Source: Candidatus Thioglobus sp. NP1 (lineage in GTDB: Bacteria; Pseudomonadota; Gammaproteobacteria; PS1; Pseudothioglobaceae). Taken from it: a DNA stretch of 64,000 bases. Shown piece by piece: positions 45,695 to 54,097 of this stretch. A program made the translations under genes and the position numbers. The stretch spans positions 124,001 through 188,000 of the forward strand of contig NZ_CP023860.1 of assembly GCF_003326015.1 (NCBI RefSeq). Direction: 5' to 3'. The notes under the pieces are model-generated. The model was given only the letters and a program-made list of their open reading frames with translations. It was not told the DNA's origin and did no database searches. The stretch's first letter is position 1. Each line of letters starts with the position of its first letter.

Positions 45695-46705
45695 TTAAGT
45701 TCTTGGAGTTTTTTTGATTCGATCTAAAATATCAACGCCCTGTTGATTCCAAAAATGCAAAAGATCAATGAAAATCCAGTTTTCAGAGAGTTTATCACCT
45801 TCACGTCGATACATGTCTATTACCCTCATATCTCCAGGTTTTTCAGAAGCAGGCATTCCCATAAAACCACCTGTTGGAGTAAGAGTAAGGTTAGGCCATC
45901 CAAAAAAACCTCCAAAATTACCTTCTGCAAGTTTACAAAGATGGCCATTAGAGATACGGTCTTTAAAACTAGCCCTAAATGGGCCGGAGTGCTGCTCAGC
46001 ATACCTTTCAATTGTATAACTTGAACCAATACCAGCAGGGCCCCACCAGATCATATCTTCATTCCAGCTAGCTCTAAGTTCATCAACAAGTGATATTTTT
46101 CCTGAATGCTTCCAATCCTTAATATCTTCAATCATAAAGTTTATTGAAGCTAGTGTCTTTTCACCTTCCTCTATATTTTGCTCTTCGAACAACAAACCCT
46201 CATGAGTCATTGGCCCAGGCTGAACAAGATGGGCGCCTGTTTGAGGTGGAAAGGGGTTTAATCCAACCTGCAGCATGACATGGGGAATATCAAAAAACAT
46301 TGCAGTTTCAGTTATCTTTCCATTTACAACCTTATTAAATTCGCAGTAACGTAATAAAGCCATCTTTCTTGATGGAGCAATTCCAAGCCATTCATTATCA
46401 AATAGACCCATAAGATGACCCATAGAAACTACCCAGACAGATTCAAATCCATCAATTTGATTTTTTCCTGCAATAAAAATATCCATACGTCTTTGAATAT
46501 TTTTAAATGCATGACGAAATGGCTGCCAGAAAATTTCTGAAACTTCTTTAGCATCTGTAATCTCATTAAAAGGATGGAATCCTCTCCAAATATAGTCATC
46601 ACTAATATATTTGTTTAAAACCTTTGTAATATCATTACCATGTGCAGAGTCTAATGATTTGTAGTAATCCAATACAATTTTTTTTTCTTGTTGAAAGTTA
46701 TTCAT
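45695..46705 (-). CDS. SnoaL-like (NTF2-fold) protein A, two domains
   Basis: 336 residues made of two NTF2-like/SnoaL domains, roughly 1-165 and 180-336. Each has the family pattern of W(F/L)..., GIAPSRK or MGMPASE and a charged D.YR..G.K..ENW strand. SnoaL proteins are cone-shaped cavity enzymes for aldol, dehydration or hydrolysis reactions; no cofactor is needed. The sequence resembles the 351-residue protein at 58988 (GWPN... and NWIFIDLLHFWNQQGVDIL versus NWVMIDILDIYDQMGVDVL). Last gene of operon A, 50 bases after the GMC oxidoreductase. Function in the pathway is unknown. Confidence 0.7.
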   Translation of the reverse strand: MNNFQQEKKIVLDYYKSLDSAHGNDITKVLNKYISDDYIWRGFHPFNEITDAKEVSEIFWQPFRHAFKNIQRRMDIFIAGKNQIDGFESVWVVSMGHLMGLFDNEWLGIAPSRKMALLRYCEFNKVVNGKITETAMFFDIPHVMLQVGLNPFPPQTGAHLVQPGPMTHEGLLFEEQNIEEGEKTLASINFMIEDIKDWKHSGKISLVDELRASWNEDMIWWGPAGIGSSYTIERYAEQHSGPFRASFKDRISNGHLCKLAEGNFGGFFGWPNLTLTPTGGFMGMPASEKPGDMRVIDMYRREGDKLSENWIFIDLLHFWNQQGVDILDRIKKTPRT

Positions 46706-46755
46706 AATCGTTCATCCTATTTAATATATGTGGCAGTTTTAAGTTATCCATACTT

Positions 46756-48360
46756 CTATTTATTTTCCAAAATTATTCTTGCGCCTCGCTCTGCAATCAT
46801 CATCGTTGGGGCAGAGGTATTTCCACTTATAATGCTTGGCATAATTGAAGCATCTATAACTCGAAGATTACGCATCCCTTTAACCTTTAAATTATCAGGT
46901 GAAACGACTGACATATCATCAACTCCCATTTTGCAGGTCCCCACAGGATGGTAGACAGTGACTGCAGTCTTACGAATATATGCCAATAAATCTTCATCTG
47001 ATTGGATAGAATTTCCTGGAGCTATTTCTTCTCCCCTAACCACATCAAACTCTTTGGACGATAATATATCTCTCGCTTTTTTAATTGCCTCAACAATGCT
47101 TTTTTCATCCCTAGAATCAGACAAGAAATTATGGTCAACAATAACCTTATGCTTGTCACCATCCTTCTTTATCTTAACTGACCCTTTACTATGGGGTCTC
47201 AATAGACATGTGAATAGAGAATACCCATGCCCAAATTCAAACCTTCTTCCACGATGACTTCGGTAAATAGGTGTAAAGTGAAACTGAACATCAGGATATT
47301 CAGGGCTTCCAAGTTTTGTATATGCAAAACCTCCTGCCTCAACAAAATTACTGGTCCACCAGCCCATTCTCCTAAATAAGTAGTTAAAAGGAGATGTAAC
47401 GACTTGTGGAAATAAAGTCTTCCAAGAAACTCCAATTGATTCTGTTTTTTTTGAACGAACAGTGACCATTGTGTCTAAATGGTCTTGGAGATTTTCACCA
47501 ACCCCTGGAACATTATGTTTACAAGTTACGCCTACTTTTTTAAGCTCTTCTCTATCACCAACTCCAGATGATAAAAGTATTCTTGGTGATTCAATTGCCC
47601 CAGCAGATAGAACAACCTCTTTATTACAAAGCAATTGGTTATCTATGCCATTGACTTGAAGCTTAATAGATTGGGCACTATCACCCTCAATCTCTATTGA
47701 CTGAACCCTGGAATTTGTCATTATTGTAAGGTTTGCTCTTGAAGAAATTGGAGCAATAAAAGCTTTATAGGAGTTTACTCGAGCTCCTTTATCTTGATTA
47801 ACCTTATAAATTCCCAAGCCCAGTTGAGACTCGTCATTAAAGTCAGGATTATTTGGTAGCCCTATATGAGAACCAGCCTCAATAAAACGCATAGCCGTCT
47901 TATTGACATCTTGTGGCATGACAACTGGCCACTCACCAGAGGTTGAATGATACTTAGGGTCTGCACCTGTTTGATCTTTCTCAAGTTTTTTAAATATCGG
48001 CAATACATCATTATAAGACCATCCATCACAACCAAGAGCCTTCCAATTATCATAATCCTTTTTATTTCCACGAATATAAATCATTCCATTGATTGAACTA
48101 GACCCACCAAGACACCTACCTCGATTAACAGTAATTACACGATTGTTTAATTTTTTTTGTGGCGCTCCCTTATAGGCATAGTCAAGCTTTTTATGTCCGT
48201 ACGCAAATGAAAGGCCAGCAGGAATTTGAACCAATGGACTCTTATCACTTCCACCTCCCTCAATCAAACAGACAGTGGTTTTGGGATTTGCGCTGAGTCG
48301 ATTCGCTAAAACACATCCAGCAGAGCCTGCACCAATGATAATATAATCAAACGAGGACAA
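46756..48360 (-). CDS. GMC-family FAD oxidoreductase (choline/alcohol dehydrogenase-like)
   Basis: 534-residue flavoprotein that oxidises a primary or secondary alcohol. FAD motif DYIIIGAGSAGCVLANRLS at residues 5-23; GMC signatures GRCLGGSSSINGMIYIRGNKKDYDNW and GAIESPRILLSSGVGD; catalytic His in VYHPVGTCKMG and the ISGNTSAPTMMIAERGA end. It looks like the BetA/AlkJ group, but choline is only one of many possible substrates and no BetB-type partner is adjacent. Within operon A it is 3 bases after the second permease, so its substrate is probably what the transporter imports. Confidence 0.87.
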   Translation of the reverse strand: MSSFDYIIIGAGSAGCVLANRLSANPKTTVCLIEGGGSDKSPLVQIPAGLSFAYGHKKLDYAYKGAPQKKLNNRVITVNRGRCLGGSSSINGMIYIRGNKKDYDNWKALGCDGWSYNDVLPIFKKLEKDQTGADPKYHSTSGEWPVVMPQDVNKTAMRFIEAGSHIGLPNNPDFNDESQLGLGIYKVNQDKGARVNSYKAFIAPISSRANLTIMTNSRVQSIEIEGDSAQSIKLQVNGIDNQLLCNKEVVLSAGAIESPRILLSSGVGDREELKKVGVTCKHNVPGVGENLQDHLDTMVTVRSKKTESIGVSWKTLFPQVVTSPFNYLFRRMGWWTSNFVEAGGFAYTKLGSPEYPDVQFHFTPIYRSHRGRRFEFGHGYSLFTCLLRPHSKGSVKIKKDGDKHKVIVDHNFLSDSRDEKSIVEAIKKARDILSSKEFDVVRGEEIAPGNSIQSDEDLLAYIRKTAVTVYHPVGTCKMGVDDMSVVSPDNLKVKGMRNLRVIDASIMPSIISGNTSAPTMMIAERGARIILENK

Positions 48361-48363
48361 TGA

Positions 48364-49245
48364 TTAACCCTTGACAGCGCCGGCTGTTAATCCACTAACA
48401 AGCTGTCTTTGAAAAAACATAACCAGAATAAACAATGGAATTATGGCAGATACAACTGCTGCAACTGCAAACATAATATTACCTTCTGTTTGAGTAGTAC
48501 CCATAAAGCTAGCAATTTTAGGGACCATAGTTTGGTTTTCCTGGGATAGCAGAATTGCTGTAACAGCAAAATCATTATATGCCAAAAGAAATGAGAAGAG
48601 TCCAGCAGTAATAACACCTGGCCACATCACTGGAATTATTACATGTCGAAATGCTTGGAACTGAGTACAGCCATCAACTTTTGCACTCTCATCAAGCTCT
48701 TTCGGAATTGTTTGAAAAAATGAGTGCAGCATCCATAATGTAAAAGGCTGGTTAATTGCCACTAAAACAATAATAGTAGTCGGAAGTGTTCCCCAAACAT
48801 TCCAATCGTAGAAGGGTTGTAAATACCCAGAAACAAGAGTGATTGGAGGCAGAGCACGAAAAACAAGTGCGATTATTAGCAGCCAAAAAGAATAACGAAA
48901 GCCAGACCTTGAAAGCGCATAACCACCTAAAGTTGCAAGAGTTAATGATATGAGTACTGTGAAAAAACAAACTATCGCTGTATTAAGAAAAGCGCGCCAA
49001 AACTCTTCTTGGATCCATGCGCCCTCATAACCAGCGCCTGTAAAAGATTCTCCATATACTGCTTGAGTTCTTACTCCAGAAAATACATTAGTCCAGTCTG
49101 CTTTTGAGAAAAAATCCAGCTCTACTTTAAATGAGCCCCACATAGTCCAAATAAATGGAAAGGCTGCCAAAATTAACCAGAATAATACAAAGCCATATAT
49201 AAGTAGTTGGAGTCCTAATGGTCTTTTTATTTGATTTGAAGTCAT
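48364..49245 (-). CDS. ABC transporter permease 2 (MalG/UgpE type)
   Basis: Inner-membrane subunit with about six membrane segments; the coupling EAA loop is ESAKVDGCTQFQAFRHVIIP. I start it at the ATG at 49245 (293 residues): GGAG lies seven bases upstream and the codon follows the first permease's stop directly, while the GTG at 49269 has no such site. The carbohydrate-type (CUT1) class moves sugars, polyols, glycerophosphodiesters and related solutes. Paired with permease 1 and the solute-binding protein; the ATPase is in operon B. Confidence 0.86.
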   Translation of the reverse strand: MTSNQIKRPLGLQLLIYGFVLFWLILAAFPFIWTMWGSFKVELDFFSKADWTNVFSGVRTQAVYGESFTGAGYEGAWIQEEFWRAFLNTAIVCFFTVLISLTLATLGGYALSRSGFRYSFWLLIIALVFRALPPITLVSGYLQPFYDWNVWGTLPTTIIVLVAINQPFTLWMLHSFFQTIPKELDESAKVDGCTQFQAFRHVIIPVMWPGVITAGLFSFLLAYNDFAVTAILLSQENQTMVPKIASFMGTTQTEGNIMFAVAAVVSAIIPLFILVMFFQRQLVSGLTAGAVKG

Positions 49246-49246
49246 A

Positions 49247-50272
49247 TTATTTCTCCGGGTTAAATTCACGCCATGTTCTTATCAAAACAGGCATAAGAAG
49301 TATGACGACGCCAATTATTGTCAACACTGATGTGGTTGCCGCCGAAGAAAGAAGTCTTATCTCTTGGCCAATATCATTCCATATAATCCATGAAAGAGAA
49401 GTCGCATGTGCCGAAGCACTAAAACCAACTATCGGCTCAAATACTCGAAAATTATCCATCAGCTGAATTAAAGCCACAAATGCCACTAGTGGAGATAAAT
49501 GAGGCACAATAACATGAATAGTTTGCTGAAAACGTGTGGCCCCATCAATCATTGCTGCTTCTATAGTTTCTTGCGGAACAGTCTGAAGTCCAGCATAAAA
49601 AACAATGAATGCAAAAGGGGCAGAATGCCAAACACCGTAAACAATAAGTGTTATCCATGTTAGGTTAGTTGATGCTTTTAATGACAGCATTGGATCTGCA
49701 AATAATTCTTGGAGACCTGAACCAATAATACCTCGTGCATCAATCATCCAAAACAGAATCAACGAACCGATCAAAGGGGTAACAATCATTGGCAACAATG
49801 AAAAGAACACCATAAATCCTTTCAAGTGACGATGCAGTGAGTTAACTGCTAGTGCAATTATAAATCCAAATAATATAACCAGTGGGGTTACCACAGCAGT
49901 ATAAGTCAAAGTAAAGCCCATTGCTCGATAAAATGGAAGATTCTTTAGACTGGAAAAAAAATCAATGAAGTTTGTCTTATTCTCCCATAACTCACCAACC
50001 TCTTTAAAGGCTAGGTGATTTCTATCAGTATAGATTTGAAATCCAACCCACTTCCCTTGTGGCTTATCTTTCTTAATTTGTTGACTTGCCTGATGGTCAA
50101 TAGTTGTTTCAGATTTACAACCAAATGGATCACATGATTCAACAACAATCAAAACTGCGTCATGAGGTGTATGAAGTGATTGGCTTACAATCGAAGTTAA
50201 GGGTAAGGCAATGAACAAAAACATTGCTAGTGCTGTAGGTAAAAAAAACCAAAAAAAAGTCTTATGCTTCAT
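49247..50272 (-). CDS. ABC transporter permease 1 (MalF/UgpA type) with a long periplasmic loop
   Basis: 341 residues, longer than typical UgpA (about 295). One membrane segment (7-32) is followed by a loop of about 80 residues with two cysteines (C47, C52; ESCDPFGC) before the second segment near 118. The coupling loop EAAMIDGATRFQQTIHVIVP is canonical. The loop insertion is the odd part; the cysteines could form a disulfide in the periplasm and contact the binding protein. It is 99 bases after the binding-protein gene, across a hairpin, and nearly abuts permease 2. Confidence 0.86.
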   Translation of the reverse strand: MKHKTFFWFFLPTALAMFLFIALPLTSIVSQSLHTPHDAVLIVVESCDPFGCKSETTIDHQASQQIKKDKPQGKWVGFQIYTDRNHLAFKEVGELWENKTNFIDFFSSLKNLPFYRAMGFTLTYTAVVTPLVILFGFIIALAVNSLHRHLKGFMVFFSLLPMIVTPLIGSLILFWMIDARGIIGSGLQELFADPMLSLKASTNLTWITLIVYGVWHSAPFAFIVFYAGLQTVPQETIEAAMIDGATRFQQTIHVIVPHLSPLVAFVALIQLMDNFRVFEPIVGFSASAHATSLSWIIWNDIGQEIRLLSSAATTSVLTIIGVVILLMPVLIRTWREFNPEK

Positions 50273-50307
50273 ATGGAAATAATAAGATTAGAGAAACTTA
50301 ATTATAC

Positions 50308-50340
50308 AAAAAAAGAAAAGGGCATGTGCAACACACGCCC
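50308..50340 (-). terminator. hairpin with T-run between binding-protein and permease genes
   Basis: On the minus strand a stem (GGGC.TGTG paired with CACA.GCCC, one mismatch, bases 50320-50340, three-base loop) is followed by TTTTCTTTTTTT (50308-50319). Placed 31 bases after the binding-protein stop, it looks like a partial terminator or RNA-stabilising hairpin that would leave the binding protein more abundant than the permeases. Confidence 0.7.
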
Positions 50341-50371
50341 TAATCTTAGGAGACAAACAACTTACAAAAGC

Positions 50372-51601
50372 TTATAAATAGCCTTTTTCTGTCGCAGCAG
50401 TTGTGTATGCCGCTTCTAAACCAGCTAAAGCTTGCTCAGCAGTTTCTTTGCCTTGCATGAAGTCAACTAATTCAGCACCTGCGGCTGAATGCATTAGACC
50501 TGCATATGGCAACATTGGATAAGGCTTAGTTCCCATTGCAGCAGCAGCAAATACACCTGCAGCAGCTGGAGTAGGCTCATAACCGTCAATTAACCAAACA
50601 GCTTGTGGCGAAGTCGTTTCGTTCAACATATCTGGACGAATTGCATGCATCAAAGCCATAAAAGTAGCCTCTGCATCTGCATCTGAAATATTCTTAGCTA
50701 CAGTAAATCCATCCCACCATAGAGTTGAAGCTGCAGTTGTTCCACCACCAACTGTCATAGGACCAGCAGTAGCTGTAGCAGCTACTACAGCTGCATCTAC
50801 CTCATCACCTCTAAGAGCACCGATACGTGATCCCCACATATTCATCAGAGCAACATTACCAGCTTTCCATTCGGCACTAGTTGCGTTTGAGTCATGCGTT
50901 AGGAAGTCAGGGTTCATATACTCAGATAAAGCTTTCATCATATTTAGTGCATCTACACCATGTTGGTTATTGACAGCAATTTCAGCTGTTCCTGGCTTAA
51001 AGAACTCACCACCATGACCAATATACATATTAACAAACTCTTCTGCTAAGTTCCAGCCTGAAGCATAAGCACCACCAAGTGGGTACTGCATCAAATTATA
51101 GTTACGAATTGTTTCAGCAGCTGCTAACATTTCTTCATAAGTCGAAGGAACATCAATACGTAACTCTTTCAAAACATCTGATCTATAAGTAAGATGTTGA
51201 GCATTTGCCATAAAGGCAATACCCATAATATTACCATCAATTGTAACTAACTGGCTTTTCTGAAGACCCTGTCCATGCTTAGCAACTAGATCATTCAAAG
51301 GTCTGATCACATCATTGTTCATAAGTGCAACAATTGATGAGTTAGCAACGATAGCTGCTGTAAATTCAGCTGGGTTACCAGTCATACCTGGAAGATTAAT
51401 TTTTTGATGATCAGCAGTTAGATTTGTTTCAACTGTAACACCACCACCTGCACATTCCATTGCTCCAGCACCAATAGTTTGGATCGCTGGAAACTCATTA
51501 CCAACAATACTAACTCTGCCTTCAGCAATTCCACATCCTGCCCAAGCACTAGAAGTTAGTGTTGTAATTGCTACTACTGTAGCGATTTTTCTTAAAAACA
51601 T
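50372..51601 (-). CDS. ABC transporter substrate-binding protein (CUT1 class)
   Basis: 409-residue periplasmic protein. Signal peptide MFLRKIATVVAITTLTSSAWA with likely cleavage before G22; a Cys follows (C23) but no lipobox fits, and a second Cys is at 50. The extracellular solute-binding fold is seen from NEFPAIQTIGAGAMECAGGG, GWNLAEEFVNMYIGHGGEFFKPG, ALMNMWGSRIGAL and TLWWDGFTVAKN. Many Trp, Tyr and small residues in the cleft region suit a small polar ligand. Start is supported by AAGGAG six bases before the ATG. First gene of operon A, directly downstream of a LacI-type operator. Confidence 0.88.
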   Translation of the reverse strand: MFLRKIATVVAITTLTSSAWAGCGIAEGRVSIVGNEFPAIQTIGAGAMECAGGGVTVETNLTADHQKINLPGMTGNPAEFTAAIVANSSIVALMNNDVIRPLNDLVAKHGQGLQKSQLVTIDGNIMGIAFMANAQHLTYRSDVLKELRIDVPSTYEEMLAAAETIRNYNLMQYPLGGAYASGWNLAEEFVNMYIGHGGEFFKPGTAEIAVNNQHGVDALNMMKALSEYMNPDFLTHDSNATSAEWKAGNVALMNMWGSRIGALRGDEVDAAVVAATATAGPMTVGGGTTAASTLWWDGFTVAKNISDADAEATFMALMHAIRPDMLNETTSPQAVWLIDGYEPTPAAAGVFAAAAMGTKPYPMLPYAGLMHSAAGAELVDFMQGKETAEQALAGLEAAYTTAATEKGYL

Positions 51602-51660
51602 ATAACACTCCTTATTTAATATTCTTTAATTTACATCATAGGAAAACAAATGTGTTTGTT

Positions 51661-51676
51661 TTGCATACGATTGCAA
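51661..51676. promoter_or_regulatory. LacI-type operator 1 (operon A)
   Basis: TTGCATACGATTGCAA: 6 of 8 base pairs symmetric, with a central CG, the typical form of LacI-family operators. The same 15-base core recurs at 62967-62981. It lies 60 bases before the binding-protein start and four bases after the -10 box, so it would cover the transcription start and block RNA polymerase. The likely protein is the LacI-type regulator at 57208-58221. Confidence 0.72.
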
Positions 51677-51680
51677 ATGA

Positions 51681-51686
51681 AGTATA
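51681..51686 (-). promoter_or_regulatory. -10 box of the operon A promoter
   Basis: TATACT on the minus strand (5 of 6 to consensus), separated from operator 1 by four bases. A clear -35 is not visible at 17 or 18 bases. Confidence 0.5.
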
Positions 51687-51799
51687 TCATAGACTGGTAT
51701 TCGCTACATAACTTTTTCATATCTTAATGAACATTATGGTTAATTTAGATATAGTCCTAATTCTCTAAGAATTAGCAAGAGGTTTTGTATACTATTAAG

Positions 51800-52618
51800 T
51801 CAATCAAAAAAATCGATAACTGAGTCCAAACTCGTGAAGTTAATAATAACATCACAATTTTTTTGTAATAAAGGTTTTGCTTTGTAGGCAATGGATAATC
51901 CCACAATTCTCATCATTTCTAGATCATTTGCACCATCGCCAATGGCTAGAACTTGGTTTTTTTTAAGGCCATAAATCATGCAGAGCTCATTAATGTAGTT
52001 TGCTTTTTCTTGAGGACCAACAACTGTCCCAATAACACTTCCTGTTAAATAATTATTTATAATCTCTACATTATTAGCTTTAAATGAATCAAGCCCCAGT
52101 TGATTTTGAAGTTGCTGAGCAAAATAAGATAGTCCACCAGAAACTAATGCAGTTTTAATATTCATTGATTTTAAAAAATCAATTAGTTCAATGGCTCCAT
52201 CACTGTAATTTAATTTTTCATCATATACTTGCTTTAAAATTTCAATTTTAGTGCCTCTTAGCATTAAAACTCTAGCTTTAAATGAAGAGCTAAAATCTTG
52301 GTATCCTAGCATAGTTTTTTTAGTGATAGATGCCACCTCATTTTCTATACCTACTAATTTAGCGATCTCATCAATGGTCTCAATTGTGACCAAAGTTGAA
52401 TCCATATCGCTAACAAAAAGTCCTATTTCAGAGTAGTTAAAATTATCTTTAAATAGATTTAAGTCAGCTCTATTTGATTGTCTTAATTGCTCTAAATTGA
52501 ATGACAGCTTTGTATGAATACGGAAGTGATTTTTTCTTTGTTCTAGCTCTCCATTTAAATTGGATGAAAGATTTTGAGCTAAAGCTAAATCTTGACTATG
52601 CAAAATGATTGTCTTCAT
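51800..52618 (-). CDS. serB: phosphoserine phosphatase
   Basis: Last step of serine synthesis: removes phosphate from O-phosphoserine. HAD-family with motif I SDMDSTLVTIETIDEIA (nucleophile Asp near residue 90), motif II LVSGG, motif III Lys in GPQEKANYI and motif IV AIGDGANDLEMM. The 272 residues include a degenerate N-terminal segment before the catalytic domain, shorter than E. coli SerB (322). It sits between the two LacI-linked operons on the same strand, 91 bases after the RraA-like gene. A possible hairpin (51757-51775) follows but has no T-run. Confidence 0.9.
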   Translation of the reverse strand: MKTIILHSQDLALAQNLSSNLNGELEQRKNHFRIHTKLSFNLEQLRQSNRADLNLFKDNFNYSEIGLFVSDMDSTLVTIETIDEIAKLVGIENEVASITKKTMLGYQDFSSSFKARVLMLRGTKIEILKQVYDEKLNYSDGAIELIDFLKSMNIKTALVSGGLSYFAQQLQNQLGLDSFKANNVEIINNYLTGSVIGTVVGPQEKANYINELCMIYGLKKNQVLAIGDGANDLEMMRIVGLSIAYKAKPLLQKNCDVIINFTSLDSVIDFFD

Positions 52619-52709
52619 TAAGATATTCGATACACTCCACTAAGTGCATCAATTAGATCGAGACATACTATGTGAAATTTCTTATTAACCTTACTCAAGC
52701 TTAAAAAAA

Positions 52710-53420
52710 TTATGTTCTTGATTTTTCGAAATCTTCCCATGCACTTTTAAAGCTATCAAAATTGAAATCTTTCTTTTCAGCAGGACCAAGTATTAACTGC
52801 TCTGAAGCAAATAACTTTTTGATAGCATCCTTTAAACCATTAATAACTTCTTTAGGAATTACAACTGCACCATGAAGATCGGCATGAATTAAATCATTTG
52901 GCGACACACTCATACCAAGAACACTAATTTTTGTATCAATTTCTCTTACGTGAACAAACCCGTGACTTGGACCGATAGAGCCTGCAACAACTGGAAAATC
53001 TACTGCAAGATCACCAAGATCTCTCATGACCCCATTAGTCAGCGCTCCAGAGAGGCCAAACCCTTTGTGGACCTTAGTATTAACCTCACCCCAATAAGCT
53101 CCAATACAATTTGGATAATCAACATCCTCAATTACTGCAACAGAAGGGCCAGTGACTTCTGACATATATTGGTAATAATTCATCCTTCGCTCTTTAGTTA
53201 TCTCTTGATCTTCTTGAGGAGGACTCAGCGCAGCAATTTTTGCAGTTTTAGCAAAACCTACCATTGCTCCACCCTTTGGTGCTGAGCAAATCATCGTTCC
53301 ATGAGTAAATTCTGAAAAACCACGCTTACCTTGTGCTACTTCAATTGCATTACATACTGTAGGCGTGTCAACTGATTTAAGAAGTTCAAGTAACTCTGAA
53401 TCTATCAATTCATTAGCCAT
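52710..53420 (-). CDS. RraA-like aldolase/decarboxylase family protein
   Basis: 236 residues of the RraA/HMG-aldolase fold: GGAMVGFAKTAKI, SGALTNGVMRDLGDLA (the R-D pair used in catalysis or metal binding) and NDLIHADLHGAVVIP. Members cleave 4-hydroxy-4-methyl-2-oxoglutarate or decarboxylate oxaloacetate; only some regulate RNase E. Context in a catabolic operon favours the enzyme role. Last gene of operon B; its start overlaps the alpha/beta hydrolase by 16 bases. No terminator is clear in the 91 bases before serB. Confidence 0.75.
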   Translation of the reverse strand: MANELIDSELLELLKSVDTPTVCNAIEVAQGKRGFSEFTHGTMICSAPKGGAMVGFAKTAKIAALSPPQEDQEITKERRMNYYQYMSEVTGPSVAVIEDVDYPNCIGAYWGEVNTKVHKGFGLSGALTNGVMRDLGDLAVDFPVVAGSIGPSHGFVHVREIDTKISVLGMSVSPNDLIHADLHGAVVIPKEVINGLKDAIKKLFASEQLILGPAEKKDFNFDSFKSAWEDFEKSRT

Positions 53421-54097
53421 TTCTTTAGTACCTCCGTGGTTTTTATAGGTTGCTCTAATGTTGGCATATGGCCAGCATTCTTAATTACCTCTAATTTAGA
53501 ATTACTAATAATATTATGCATCAACTCATGCCTATCTAAAGGACATAATTTATCCTCTAAACCACACATAATAAGCACTGGCATATTAAGTAATCTAAGT
53601 GTTTTTTGGTAATCCATTCTATCTCGAAGTGCTTTTGATTGATTAATAAAAACTTTAGGACCCAAAGACAGCGCCATTTCCATACAAGTATTTAAGATAG
53701 TATCTTGATTCTCACTATCAGCTAAATAATTAGGTTTCATTTCATCACGAATAACATTTATTAATTTACCAGAAAGTGCTTCGCTCATTTGTGGCCCCCG
53801 CTTAAGCTTAACTTCCTCTAATTCAGCATAAGGATTAGTATCAATAAGTGCTAATTTTTCAATACGTTCCGGTGCTTGTGCACATACAGCCATAGCAACG
53901 ATTCCACCCATAGAATGTCCAGCCAGGCAAAAATTTCTTGGCGCTTTACTTAAGACATATGCTGCCAAATCAGTCATATTTGAATGTTTAGATATATCTG
54001 CAATAGAAACTTCATAATATTTACCAAGCTCTTTTATTTGATGATTAAAAATACGCTCATCACACATCATTCCAGGAATCAGAACTAAGGCTGTCAT
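53405..54097 (-). CDS. alpha/beta hydrolase
   Basis: 230-residue serine hydrolase fold. Nucleophile S62 in the elbow GHSMGG, acid Asp in CGLEDKLCPLDRH and His in NAGHMPTLEQP; oxyanion region LIPGMMCDERIF. No lid domain of unusual size. It could hydrolyse an ester, lactone or enol-lactone made in the pathway; the sequence does not say which. Overlaps the MetE-like gene by 4 bases (ATGA) and the RraA-like gene by 16, so the three are translationally coupled. Confidence 0.82.
   Translation of the reverse strand: MTALVLIPGMMCDERIFNHQIKELGKYYEVSIADISKHSNMTDLAAYVLSKAPRNFCLAGHSMGGIVAMAVCAQAPERIEKLALIDTNPYAELEEVKLKRGPQMSEALSGKLINVIRDEMKPNYLADSENQDTILNTCMEMALSLGPKVFINQSKALRDRMDYQKTLRLLNMPVLIMCGLEDKLCPLDRHELMHNIISNSKLEVIKNAGHMPTLEQPIKTTEVLKKWLMN

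Noticed and set aside
51757-51775. Terminator after serB (CTAATTCT/AGAATTAG stem)
   Set aside because: The 8-base stem is perfect but AT-rich, and no T-run follows on the minus strand, so I do not list it as a terminator.
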